The notes: a model not told the origin generated them from the sequence alone. Counted from the stretch's first letter, positions 24,374 to 32,701 are shown. The stretch is 46,297 nt of DNA from Lachnospiraceae bacterium (GCA_910575035.1 CAJTDL010000036.1:1-46297), one strand, 5' to 3'. Numbers and translations are program-made.

Positions 24374-24411
24374 TTCTCATTAAACCCTTTAAAATATTTC
24401 TGTAAACTCAT
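24374..24411 (-). pseudogene. Truncated gene start behind a CIRCE-like promoter
   Basis: On the minus strand an ATG at 24411 behind GGGAAGGTGG opens a frame MSLQKYFKGFNE that runs straight into the IS4 remnant's right end and stops soon after. Promoter, operator, RBS and start codon are all in place, so this is the beheaded start of a real gene. The opening residues recall the N-termini of some nucleotidyltransferases of anti-phage systems, but 13 residues cannot prove this. The remainder is not at the other side of the IS. Confidence 0.45.
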
Positions 24412-24434
24412 TGTATTCCACCTTCCCTTTTTTG

Positions 24435-24461
24435 TTGGCACTCGTTTGTATTGAGTGCTGA
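24435..24461. promoter_or_regulatory. CIRCE-like operator (HrcA site)
   Basis: TTGGCACTC, nine bases, GAGTGCTGA. The CIRCE consensus is TTAGCACTC-N9-GAGTGCTAA, so there are two differences and exact spacing. It lies just downstream of the minus-strand -10 at 24477-24472, the usual position at a heat-shock promoter. No chaperone gene is present here. Confidence 0.65.
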
Positions 24462-24471
24462 TATCTCAATT

Positions 24472-24500
24472 AGTGTATCACACGTTAATTCTACATTCAA
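24472..24500 (-). promoter_or_regulatory. Minus-strand promoter upstream of the CIRCE-like site
   Basis: TTGAAT (24500-24495), a 17-base spacer and TACACT (24477-24472). Followed by the CIRCE-like dyad and then an RBS and ATG at 24411. It lies between the DUF1016 gene's end and the truncated gene it once drove; the rest of 24501-24629 shows nothing else. Confidence 0.6.
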
Positions 24501-24629
24501 ATATAAATTTCTATTTTTTTAATCAGATTTGTATTCTTAAATTCTCTGTATGTCCTCAATCGTAAAATATAGGCTGATTTCCAATGTATCTGCTATTATT
24601 CTTCACCTCTTAATGATACGGATAGCAAA

Positions 24630-25198
24630 TTATTCCAGACTTTTCTTCTCATTATACATTATCTGATTTCTCTCTAACTCATTTTGCAATTCCTCCACAG
24701 TCGGCAGAACTGTCATATACTTAGACGCAAACATCTGTTCGCTTTCATTTAAAACAGAATATTTTACCATCGTTTCGTCTTTGTCCGTACAGAAGATAAT
24801 ACCTATCGTCGGATTATCATCTTCTTGTTTCTTCAAGTCATCAAACATACGAATATACATATCCATCTGCCCGATATCCTGATGCGTCAGCTTATGGCTT
24901 TTCAGGTCTATCAACACAAAGCACTTTAAAATATAATTATAAAACACCAAATCGATATAAAAATCTGATGTTTCAGTGCAAATATGCATCTGCCTGTCCA
25001 CAAAGCAAAATCCTTTACCCATTTCCAGCAAAAATTTCTGCAAATGGCTGATAATTGCACTTTCAACATCTTTTTCAATGATTTTATCAGGATTGCTGAT
25101 ACCCATAAACTCCAAAACATATGGATCTTTTACAAATTTGGGTGTTTGTCCTGCTTTATCCGGAAACTGTGTTGAAAGAATACGCTTATAATAACCTG
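24630..25198 (-). pseudogene. DUF1016/YhcG family nuclease, C-terminal part (split gene)
   Basis: This fragment resumes at 'SGYYKRILSTQ', then 'FVKDPYVLEFMG', and a PD-(D/E)xK core: 'SAIISHLQKFLLEMGKGF', Asp in 'DFYIDLVFYN', and 'CFVLIDLKSHKLT' as the D-x-K strand. Members of this family are often linked to type I restriction loci and defence islands. The N-terminal part lies at 25974-26421 across a 767-bp cassette. A frame continues back into the cassette to an ATG at 25328, which could give a 232-aa protein with a foreign 43-residue leader, but no RBS is visible there. Intact length would be about 340 aa. Confidence 0.88.
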
Positions 25199-25206
25199 AT
25201 TTTATA
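25199..25206. repeat. Target-site duplication of the cassette, left copy
   Basis: ATTTTATA directly abuts the left inverted repeat; the same octamer at 25974-25981 abuts the right one. Confidence 0.85.
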
Positions 25207-25973
25207 CTCCCTTTTCGGAAAAGTGTTCCTACTGCACAACGCTTGAAATATAATACAAATTCGTGCATATAATTACTGCTTTTGCATCCGCTTAACAACT
25301 CACGGAAGCTATATGATTTGCTTTCCATTAAAATCTATTTCATAGTAGTTATTCTCAAAATCGTACAGGCAAATCAAGTTTTCACGTATTGTAAATGGTT
25401 CTCTATTTGAAATAGAAACAAATATATCTTTTCCAGAAAATGACCATTGTTTCTTAAAATCCAAGTCCAACATCATTATTTCAATTTCTCCATAGATAAC
25501 ATATCCCTTTTCAACTTTATAAATTGCAAAGTTACAACCCAAACAGTCCAGCACAACATGACGAATTATATAGGCATCGGTAATCTTTATCTGCGTTATC
25601 ATATTGTCTTGTAGAACTGTAAGAATGTCATCTTGCAGAACGGCACAGTCCAAATCATATGAATGATACGGTCCAATCAGTGCTACTTGAAATTCTCTTG
25701 CATACAAGCCAATATGAATTGACAGTGTTTTTGACAAATCGTTGTGCCGATAATGTTCTGGATTCAATGTTACATCGTAATGGCGATTATCTACCGAGTC
25801 AACGGTATATGTTTCGTCAATATTGATTTCAATGTGACATATTTCATTTTGTAAAATCATGGTCACACCTCCCCAAAACCTGATTTAATATTTGAATACA
25901 AAATATTTGCCTGTCACCCGTAATGTATATTTATAGGCTCATATTATCTGGGTACACAATTCCGAAAAGGGAG
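25207..25973. mobile_element. 767-bp mobile insertion cassette without a transposase
   Basis: The ends CTCCCTTTTCGGAA (25207-25220) and TTCCGAAAAGGGAG (25960-25973) are perfect 14-bp inverted repeats. Similarity continues inward, with GTGTTCC against GTGTACC after a two-base difference. Both ends are flanked by ATTTTATA. On the minus strand, removing the cassette and one octamer joins codons for ...ERNIK to SGYYKR... in frame, restoring a complete DUF1016 gene. The only sizeable gene inside is a 183-aa protein of unknown function, so the element must be moved in trans. I cannot assign the repeats to an IS family. Confidence 0.88.
25309..25860 (-). CDS. Passenger protein of the insertion cassette, unknown function
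   Basis: This 183-aa protein starts at ATG 25860 behind GGGGAGGTG. It is predicted to be rich in beta strands, with no signal peptide, membrane segment or nuclease motif that I can see. The C-terminal half has repeating strand pairs such as 'GYVIYGEIEIMMLDLDFKK', 'WSFSGKDIFVS' and 'YYEIDFNGK', a style seen in scattered single-gene hypotheticals of Firmicutes. No DDE or recombinase motif exists, so it is not a transposase. It occupies nearly the whole cassette and is oriented with the interrupted gene. Confidence 0.7.
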   Translation of the reverse strand: MILQNEICHIEINIDETYTVDSVDNRHYDVTLNPEHYRHNDLSKTLSIHIGLYAREFQVALIGPYHSYDLDCAVLQDDILTVLQDNMITQIKITDAYIIRHVVLDCLGCNFAIYKVEKGYVIYGEIEIMMLDLDFKKQWSFSGKDIFVSISNREPFTIRENLICLYDFENNYYEIDFNGKQII

Positions 25974-26421
25974 ATTTTATATTACGTTCCAGCTCCCTTA
26001 CAGACCAATATTCATTTGCGGTTTCATTCAAATAGAAATTGCGTTCATCTTCATCATCCAGCCTCATTATAGTTCTAAGATGAGACCAATGAACTTTTCC
26101 AAGCATTGAATAACCATATGATTCTTTTGAAAATGTCAAATATAACTGTCTGCAATTTCTAATAGTTGCAACAGAAAAACCCGAACCATATTCACCCGAA
26201 AGCTCTTGTGCCAGTCTCTTTATCAGATATGAGCCATATTTTGCCTTAGACGCCCCTTTTTGCTCCTGTTCAACAATTCTCTCTCCAATATCCCAATAAG
26301 CATAGGTCATAATATCATTAACTGCCGCATAGGCTGTATTTTTTGCATGTTCCAATATCTCGTGAATATCTCTGTAAAACTGACGTTCTTCTTCACTGTC
26401 TATCAAATCTAATTTTGACAC
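25974..26421 (-). pseudogene. DUF1016/YhcG family nuclease, N-terminal part (split gene)
   Basis: The frame starts at GTG 26421 behind GGAAGGAGTG. It carries the DUF1016 N-terminal domain: 'AYAAVNDIMTYAYWDIGERIVE', 'YGSGFSVATIRNCRQLYLTF', 'VHWSHLRTIMRL' and 'YWSVRELERNIK'. It is interrupted after codon 149 by the cassette; the frame then reads ten foreign residues to a stop at 25939. The C-terminal PD-(D/E)xK half continues at 25198. As the last gene after hsdM, hsdS and hsdR, it fits a type I restriction-linked defence locus. A perfect palindrome lies just upstream. Confidence 0.88.
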
Positions 26422-26436
26422 TTCTGCACTCCTTCC

Positions 26437-26463
26437 AATTCGCTACACAGTGTGTAGCGAATT
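26437..26463. promoter_or_regulatory. Perfect 27-bp palindrome upstream of the DUF1016 gene
   Basis: The left arm AATTCGCTACACA is an exact inverted repeat of the right arm around a single central G. It ends 16 bp upstream of the GTG start and forms a strong hairpin on either strand. A related imperfect copy precedes the small gene at 23466. There is no T-run, so it is not a normal terminator. Candidate operator, or a repeat recognised by the DUF1016 protein itself. Confidence 0.65.
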
Positions 26464-26537
26464 CAAAATTTAAATATTATAAGACTTTCCCTATGTATTT
26501 CGCAGTTATCTATGCTCTAACGATACATTATATCTTG

Positions 26538-29500
26538 TTATTCTTCCTTAGTCCCATAATCCACAGGCTTTTCCGCAACCATCATCGGCGTCGTATACTC
26601 ATATTGATATACAATCCCACTTCCCACATCTTCCCTATTCCGCAAACTATGATAAGTATCACTCAAAAACAGCCCCAGCACTTCATGTTTAATTTCATCA
26701 TTCTGCAAAAGCAGGGTAAAGAAATCCTGATTCTGCTCCAATCCATCTATCAGCGCATCATCCACATGGTCAAAATACGCAAATTCAAAATCCTGTTCCG
26801 AATTATTCTTTGCATTGGTTTTTAGTTCCCCGGACTTTTTCATAATATCCCGAATCTGCAATGCTGCCTTGATTGCAACATCATTGTCATATTGTCTGCC
26901 TGTCCTGCTGTTTATCTCTCTGATAATCTGTGAAAGGCGCTCTTCCTTTGCAGGACTCAATACAATATCATATGCTGTGGGCAGCTTCATCACAGGACTT
27001 GCGGTTATATCGCTTTTTTTGTGTTCCTCGCTTTTTTTCTGAAGGAATTCAGATGCCTTAATCATGCCATCAAGATTATAGCCTCCCCCTCCATGATTAA
27101 TCCTGATATATACTATCAAATAGGACAGGAAATTATATTTCTTGTGCAGCTCCACATCCTCAAAGCAGGAAGCCTGTAACAGAAATTCATAAAACCTGAT
27201 AAAATGCCTGATGTCTAATACTATCTGCCCTCTCTTATCGTCTGCAAAGCCGTCTATCACACGTTTTGCTTTTTGCAAATAAAAAGTCATCTGCTTTTTA
27301 TCCTTCGCAGTATGTGCCGATTCATACAATACTTTATTAAAGGATTCCACATCGGCAGGGTCTAAGAAAAAGTATCCGTCTATCTTCGCTTCAATATCAT
27401 AAATTGCGCGGGGCGTAACCGAATTGGAAAGAACTGTCTTTGTGTAATATTTGGAAAAAGCCGCCACGATGTCCTCATATTTGTTGACAAAATCCAGCAC
27501 AAATGTCTTCTTCTCATAAGGCGGGCAGATACGGTTCAGTCTGGAAAGTGTCTGTACCGCAGTCACCCCATGCAGCTTTTTCAGGATATACATGGCACAC
27601 AGTTTCGGCTGGTCAAATCCTGTCTGGTATTTATCCGCAACCAGGAGTACCTGATACTCGTCCTTGTCAAACTCGTCAGGCAGATTTTTCTCTGATATGC
27701 CATTCATTCCTGCTTCTGTATATTCTTTATCCTCCAGCGTCACCTTGCCGGAAAACGCCACCAAAGCACGAATATTCGTATAACCTTTTTTCTTTGTATA
27801 ATCTTCAAAAGCCTGTCTGTATTTGACTGCCCCCGCCCTTGATTCTGTTACAACCATAGCCTTTGCGCGTCCACCCAGCTCCTGCATGACCGAGGTTCTG
27901 AAATGCTCAATAATAATCTCTACCCTCTGCCCTATATTTACTTCATGGAGCTGAATAAACCGGGCAATCTGTCTTTTGGCTTCATTTGTCTGCAAGGTAG
28001 GATCTTCCTCAATTTCCTTATTCAGCTTGTAATAAGTTTCATAATTTAAGTAATTATCCAACACATCCAGAATAAAGCCCTCTTCTATCGCCTGTTTCAT
28101 CGTATAAAAATGAAATGCCTCTTTCTGTCCCTTTGTATTCTCCCGTCCGAAAAGCTGTATTGTTGTAGGCTTTGGCGTTGCTGTAAAAGCAAACATGGAA
28201 ACATTCGCCTGTTTTCCTTGTTTGGAAATCTGGTCAACAATCATATCCTCCGTATCATATACCAATTTATCTCCATTGCCGAGCGTCATTGTTACCGCTG
28301 CCATGTTCTTACCTGCAGTAGACGAATGAGCCTCATCTATAATAACTGCAAACTTTTTATTTTTCAGCCCCTTTACACTATCAACAATGTACGGGAATTT
28401 CTGTATTGTAGTGGCGATAATTTTCGTATTTCCCTGAATCGCAAGCGCAAGGTCATTGGAATTGCACTTTTCATCCATAACCCGAATCATCCCTGCCTTA
28501 TGTTCAATTCCCATTACCGCCTGCTGGAGCTGCCTGTCCACAACTACCCTGTCTGTACATATAATAATATTATCAAATATGATTTTGTTCTCTTTATCGT
28601 GCAGAGATGCCAGTCTGTGCGCCAGCCATGCAATGGAATTGGTCTTGCCCGATCCTGCGGAATGCTGTATCAGATAATTTTGGCTGGAACCTGTTGCCAC
28701 AACCTCTGCCAATGTCTTCCTGATAACATCTAACTGATGGTATCTTGGAAAAATGACCGTTTCAGAGCGTTTCATTTTATCTGTCACAGGGTCTTTCTTT
28801 TCCTTGACTTCAATGAACATAAATTTACTAAGTATCTCAATCAGCGTGTCTTTTTGCAGAATATCTTCCCACATATAGGACACGCTGTATTTATCTTCAT
28901 AAATCGGATTTCCTGCTCCTGTATCAATGCCCTCTCCCTTTCCCATGTTAAAGGGCAGGAAAAACGTTGATACTCCGTCCAGCTTCGTAGTCATATAGAC
29001 CTGTTCCGAATCCATTGCAAAATCCACCAACGCCCCTGCTTTCCACCTGAAAAGCCTTGTCTTTGGGTCACGCTGTGTTCGGTACTGATAAATTGCATCC
29101 TGATAGGACTGCCCCGCCGCATTACATTTCAACTCAAATGTCATGATTGCCAGACCATTTAAAAAGATTACAAGGTCTATCCTTTCCTTGTCACTTGCCC
29201 AGACTTCTTCTGACACAGAAAAATTATTCTGCTCATATAGCTTATTAAGCGCAGGGTTGAATGTGGTTGCCGGTTTTGTATACATAAGCTCCAGCCTGTG
29301 GTTTGCAATTTCTACCCCATGTTTCAATACATCCAGTCTGCTTCCTCTTGTCTTCGTTTCTTCCGCATTGATAACGCCGATAATCGTGTTTTCCAAATCT
29401 GTCTTGTATACTTTTCTGAGCGCATCCATTTCATCAGGCTGTGTTGTATTCAGAAACCGAAAAAGTGCCTCCTTGTCTATTGCGAAAAAACGGTCATAAC

Positions 29501-29588
29501 TGGCAGACGGCTTTATCTCATACCCATTTTCAGAAAGCCGTTCCAGTATGTATTTCTGGTATTCTTTTTCGGATAAGATGTTATTCAT
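26538..29588 (-). CDS. hsdR: Type I restriction enzyme, R (translocase/endonuclease) subunit
   Basis: This 1016-aa protein is full length for the family. The nuclease domain shows Asp138 in 'RIDLV' and Glu152-x-Lys154 in 'FELK' (PD-(D/E)xK). The SF2 motor has Walker A 'SAGSGKTNS' (Lys315) and motif II DEAH at 418-421, then motif III 'FAFTATPKP'. A helical C-terminal domain follows for binding the methylase core. RBS AGGAAGGAA. Together with HsdM and HsdS it would cut unmodified DNA far from the target after translocation. As HsdM is truncated, the complex may be inactive; HsdR itself shows no damage. Confidence 0.95.
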   Translation of the reverse strand: MNNILSEKEYQKYILERLSENGYEIKPSASYDRFFAIDKEALFRFLNTTQPDEMDALRKVYKTDLENTIIGVINAEETKTRGSRLDVLKHGVEIANHRLELMYTKPATTFNPALNKLYEQNNFSVSEEVWASDKERIDLVIFLNGLAIMTFELKCNAAGQSYQDAIYQYRTQRDPKTRLFRWKAGALVDFAMDSEQVYMTTKLDGVSTFFLPFNMGKGEGIDTGAGNPIYEDKYSVSYMWEDILQKDTLIEILSKFMFIEVKEKKDPVTDKMKRSETVIFPRYHQLDVIRKTLAEVVATGSSQNYLIQHSAGSGKTNSIAWLAHRLASLHDKENKIIFDNIIICTDRVVVDRQLQQAVMGIEHKAGMIRVMDEKCNSNDLALAIQGNTKIIATTIQKFPYIVDSVKGLKNKKFAVIIDEAHSSTAGKNMAAVTMTLGNGDKLVYDTEDMIVDQISKQGKQANVSMFAFTATPKPTTIQLFGRENTKGQKEAFHFYTMKQAIEEGFILDVLDNYLNYETYYKLNKEIEEDPTLQTNEAKRQIARFIQLHEVNIGQRVEIIIEHFRTSVMQELGGRAKAMVVTESRAGAVKYRQAFEDYTKKKGYTNIRALVAFSGKVTLEDKEYTEAGMNGISEKNLPDEFDKDEYQVLLVADKYQTGFDQPKLCAMYILKKLHGVTAVQTLSRLNRICPPYEKKTFVLDFVNKYEDIVAAFSKYYTKTVLSNSVTPRAIYDIEAKIDGYFFLDPADVESFNKVLYESAHTAKDKKQMTFYLQKAKRVIDGFADDKRGQIVLDIRHFIRFYEFLLQASCFEDVELHKKYNFLSYLIVYIRINHGGGGYNLDGMIKASEFLQKKSEEHKKSDITASPVMKLPTAYDIVLSPAKEERLSQIIREINSRTGRQYDNDVAIKAALQIRDIMKKSGELKTNAKNNSEQDFEFAYFDHVDDALIDGLEQNQDFFTLLLQNDEIKHEVLGLFLSDTYHSLRNREDVGSGIVYQYEYTTPMMVAEKPVDYGTKEE

Positions 29589-29654
29589 GTCTTAGTTCCT
29601 TCCTAAATAATGTCAAGCCCATTATTAATTTTTGTTTTTTGATAAACGTTGCTT

Positions 29655-30899
29655 TTATGTATGAACGTCTTTCTTTCCTGTTACATATTCATATATGATT
29701 GCTTTTTTATATCCGTCAAGAACTGTTAATTGTTCTTTTTTTGTTTCAATTATAGAATCTATTTCTGCACACTTTTCATCCAAATACTCAACTATTTTAT
29801 TTTGCTCTTTTAATGGCGGTATCAGATAATACAATTCTGCAATTTTATTCCATCTTAAATCACAAGAACGGACGCGAATACCAGTTGCTAATGCTAAAAA
29901 TACATTATTATATGCCATGCTACGCAGAAAATACATAACATATCTTTTATTCTGTTCTGTATTCAAAACATTTAGTACTGGTGATGCTTTTCCACGAGAA
30001 TCCGATATGCCTATTGCTCCTGCAAAACCATCCATTCCATGAACCACTAAATCCCCGACATCTATTCCCTGATAACCTATTTCTTTATCAGCCATAGTAA
30101 AACCATCTTCTCTCCGCTTGCTCCTAAGGGTCACTTCACCATCACGGAAACAGGTTATGACACCATCGTTCTCTTTTACTGGCTTTTGAATATATTTCAA
30201 AATATACTTACCGCGCTCAAATTTCCAATGGGCAGGAATCATATCTATCCATTCAATACAACTACCCTTCATTGTAACATCTGGATTTAATCCTTTTGTC
30301 ACTTTTTCTGTGATTACAGAGCGTTTGTACTCTTCCAATATATCAATTTCCGTTTGAATATCCTTAAATAGCGCATCTATTTCTGCACACTTTACATCTA
30401 AAAACTCAACTATTCTATTTTGCTCATCTAATGATGGTATCGGATAATACAATTCCGCAAGTTTATTCCACCTTAAATCACAAGAACGAACACGGATACC
30501 TGTTGCCAACGCTAAAAATACGTTATTATATGCCATACTACGCAAAAAATACATGATATATTTCTTATTTTGTTTCGTGTCTAAAACATTTAATACAGGC
30601 GACGCTTTTCCACGAGAATCCGATATGCCTATTGCTCCTGCAAAACCATCCATTCCATGAACCACTAAATCTCCAACATCTATCCCTTGATAGCCTATCT
30701 CTTTATCAGCTATAGTAAAACCCTCTTCTCTTCGCTTACTTCTAAGGGTCACTTCGCCATCACGAAAGCATGTTATAACACCATCATTCTCTTTTATTGG
30801 CTTTTGAATATATTCCAAAATATACTTACCGCGTTCATATTTCCAATTAGCAGGAATCATACCTATCCATTGAAATCCGCTATCTTTCATTTCAGACAC
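29655..30899 (-). CDS. hsdS: Type I restriction-modification specificity subunit with duplicated TRD
   Basis: About 415 aa. The start is GTG 30899, just after the hsdM stop, or ATG 30890; a longer frame to 30935 overlaps hsdM. Normal HsdS has two different target-recognition domains that read two half-sites. Here both halves are nearly the same: the segment at 30369-30869 and the one at 29751-30251 differ at only 20 of 167 residues by my alignment, and the central part from 'ENDGVITCFRDGEVTLRS' on is almost invariant. Spacer helices 'CAEIDALFKDIQTEIDILEEYK' type follow each TRD. The recognition site is therefore predicted to be two inverted copies of one half-site. Confidence 0.92.
   Translation of the reverse strand: MSEMKDSGFQWIGMIPANWKYERGKYILEYIQKPIKENDGVITCFRDGEVTLRSKRREEGFTIADKEIGYQGIDVGDLVVHGMDGFAGAIGISDSRGKASPVLNVLDTKQNKKYIMYFLRSMAYNNVFLALATGIRVRSCDLRWNKLAELYYPIPSLDEQNRIVEFLDVKCAEIDALFKDIQTEIDILEEYKRSVITEKVTKGLNPDVTMKGSCIEWIDMIPAHWKFERGKYILKYIQKPVKENDGVITCFRDGEVTLRSKRREDGFTMADKEIGYQGIDVGDLVVHGMDGFAGAIGISDSRGKASPVLNVLNTEQNKRYVMYFLRSMAYNNVFLALATGIRVRSCDLRWNKIAELYYLIPPLKEQNKIVEYLDEKCAEIDSIIETKKEQLTVLDGYKKAIIYEYVTGKKDVHT
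29751..30251 (-). repeat. Second copy of the hsdS target-recognition segment
   Basis: A direct repeat of 30369-30869 with a 618-bp offset (206 codons). The DNA is nearly identical over long runs, for example around 29987-30060 against 30605-30678, so the duplication is recent or kept alike by gene conversion. Confidence 0.9.
30369..30869 (-). repeat. First copy of the hsdS target-recognition segment
   Basis: Encodes the first TRD and its spacer helix start, from 'WIGMIPANWK' to 'CAEIDAL'. Partner of 29751-30251. Confidence 0.9.
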
Positions 30900-30900
30900 T

Positions 30901-32346
30901 TCATCTACCCCCAAATAGTTTTGTAACACGCTCACTAACAGCTTTATCTATTTCATTAAATTTGATTTCTAATTCTTTGCTCGGTGTCGGCTGCTGATAC
31001 TTATAAAAATACCTTGTAAAGGGAATCTCCGCACCTGTCCTGATAACAGGATTCTTTGTTTCAAGATTCTCTTCCCAGAATGCTACTGCATCTGGTATAT
31101 GAGGCAGCACTTCCCTTTGCATATATGTATCAATATCTTCTTCTACCTTTACGATTTCCGTATCTTTCGTAGACTTATCAAACAGAATGTTCCCTTTCTT
31201 ATCCTTCTGAATTACCGCTTCCTTGTCCATAACTGAAAGACCATCCGCAATCTTCTGTATTATCTTATTATCTGCTACATTCGAAAGAATTTTTGTTATC
31301 ACTGGCATAAATTCATCAGGAGAAAACCATTTTTGATTGGATACCGATGATTGCAGTGCATCAAGAATTGCATCATACACTGGCTTGTTCTTATAAAAAT
31401 TATCAAGCGCTTTCTGTTCTTTCCCTGTAATCGCAGTTCCCAATTCCTCCAACTGCGCTACTTTTATTTCATCCCACAGATTTTTTAGTGTACCCTGCCG
31501 CAGCATTGCCTGTATACTATCCTCTGTAATAGAATAGCTTCTCTGTAAAGGCTGCATTACTGCATACTCTTTGTAAATAAACTCCGTATTATCATAAATC
31601 TTGCTGTACTCATTTTCTGTAAAATCGGCATATAACTCTGTTATCTTCTTTCTGTCCTCCGGACTAAATTCATTTTTCTTGTTGCCCAAAGGCTTGCACA
31701 GTTTATGACAGATACCGGAAGCGTCTATAAGTTGAATCTTTCCTATTCTCTCTTTTCTTTTGTTTTTTGACAATATCCACACATAAGTACTGATGCCTGT
31801 ATTGTAAAACAATTCTGTCGGCATCTGGATGATCGCCTCAATCAAATCATTCTCCAATAACCATCTTCTTACCTGTGATTCCCCTGATGCCGTACCGCCT
31901 GTAAAAAGCGGAGAACCATTTTCAATGATGGCTGCCCTTCCCTGTTGGTCATCCAGCTTTGCAACCGCTGACTGTAAAAATAAAAGCTGTGAATCGCCGC
32001 CGCTCGGAAGACCTGCGCCCCACCGTCCATGAAATCTTTTTGCATATTCAGCATTTACAGCATCTTCCTGTCCTGTCTTTGCATCTTTCCCGGACCACGG
32101 TGTACCAAAAGGCGGATTCTCAATTAAGAATCGCATCTTTGTACCTTCAAAACAGTCCTCTTTTAAGGTATCAGCATGACGAAAATTCTCGGCATTCTGT
32201 CCTTTAATCAGCATCTCCGCCAGACCTACCGCATAAGATTGCCCCATCATCTCCTGCCCAAACAACCGCACATCCGCAGAGGGATTGTAATGCTTGAGAT
32301 AGCTATATGCTGTCGAAAGCATACCTCCTGTGCCACACGCCTGATC
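30901..32346 (-). pseudogene. hsdM: Type I N6-adenine methyltransferase subunit, 5'-truncated
   Basis: From 32346 the product matches HsdM: SAM motif I as 'DQACGTGGM' (family DPACGTGGM), catalytic motif IV 'NPPF' in 'IENPPFGTPW', and a full C-terminal region ending 'ERVTKLFGGR'. The N-terminal helical domain of about 170-200 residues is missing; upstream codons to an ATG at 32442 (MLIRVQMHP...) are unrelated. The break falls exactly at motif I, where the usual Pro is Gln. Without the N-terminal domain it probably cannot assemble or bind SAM well. The stop precedes the hsdS start by one base. Confidence 0.85.
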
Positions 32347-32414
32347 GGTTGCCGTTACTAAAATGATACAATGTAACTTTTTCAAATCTGTACTGTGGTA
32401 ACGATGAACACGCA

Positions 32415-32434
32415 CCGGGTGCATTTGCACCCGG
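32415..32434. other. Perfect GC-rich hairpin near the hsdM breakpoint
   Basis: CCGGGTGC-ATTT-GCACCCGG. It lies 70 bp outside the point where HsdM similarity stops. It may be a structure left by the event that truncated hsdM, or part of the foreign sequence joined there. There is no T-run for a terminator. Confidence 0.5.
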
Positions 32435-32476
32435 ATTAACAATTGGCAAGTAAGGCAAGTGACTCATGCATAATTT

Positions 32477-32701
32477 TTATTTTTGCATATGTTTCCCTAA
32501 TACTGCACAACATTCAGCAAAAGCAAGCTGTTGATATTGAATATCTATTTCCTCCGCACTTTTAAGAAACTCATCTAACTTCCTTGCACAATCAGTCACT
32601 TTCCACATTTGCTGATTATGATACTGCTGTTGCCTTTGCTGCAATTGTGCCTGTATCTGTTGTTGATTAAAAATATTGTATATTTGATTTTGGTTGAACA
32701 T
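32477..32701 (-). CDS. Gln-rich small hypothetical protein
   Basis: This 74-aa protein has a good RBS (GGGGGTG). The first half is extremely rich in Gln and Asn ('QQQIQAQLQQRQQQYHNQQ'); the second half is a helical segment 'ARKLDEFLKSAEEI' followed by 'YQQLAFAECCAVLG'. Short proteins with this Q-rich start and 'AFAECCA' end recur in Firmicutes, but I know no function. It is the last gene of the unit that starts with the GIY-YIG gene. Confidence 0.6.
   Translation of the reverse strand: MFNQNQIYNIFNQQQIQAQLQQRQQQYHNQQMWKVTDCARKLDEFLKSAEEIDIQYQQLAFAECCAVLGKHMQK

Noticed and set aside
23611-24386. Target-site duplication for the IS4-type remnant
   Set aside because: I compared both flanks over about 15 bases and found no matching direct repeat.
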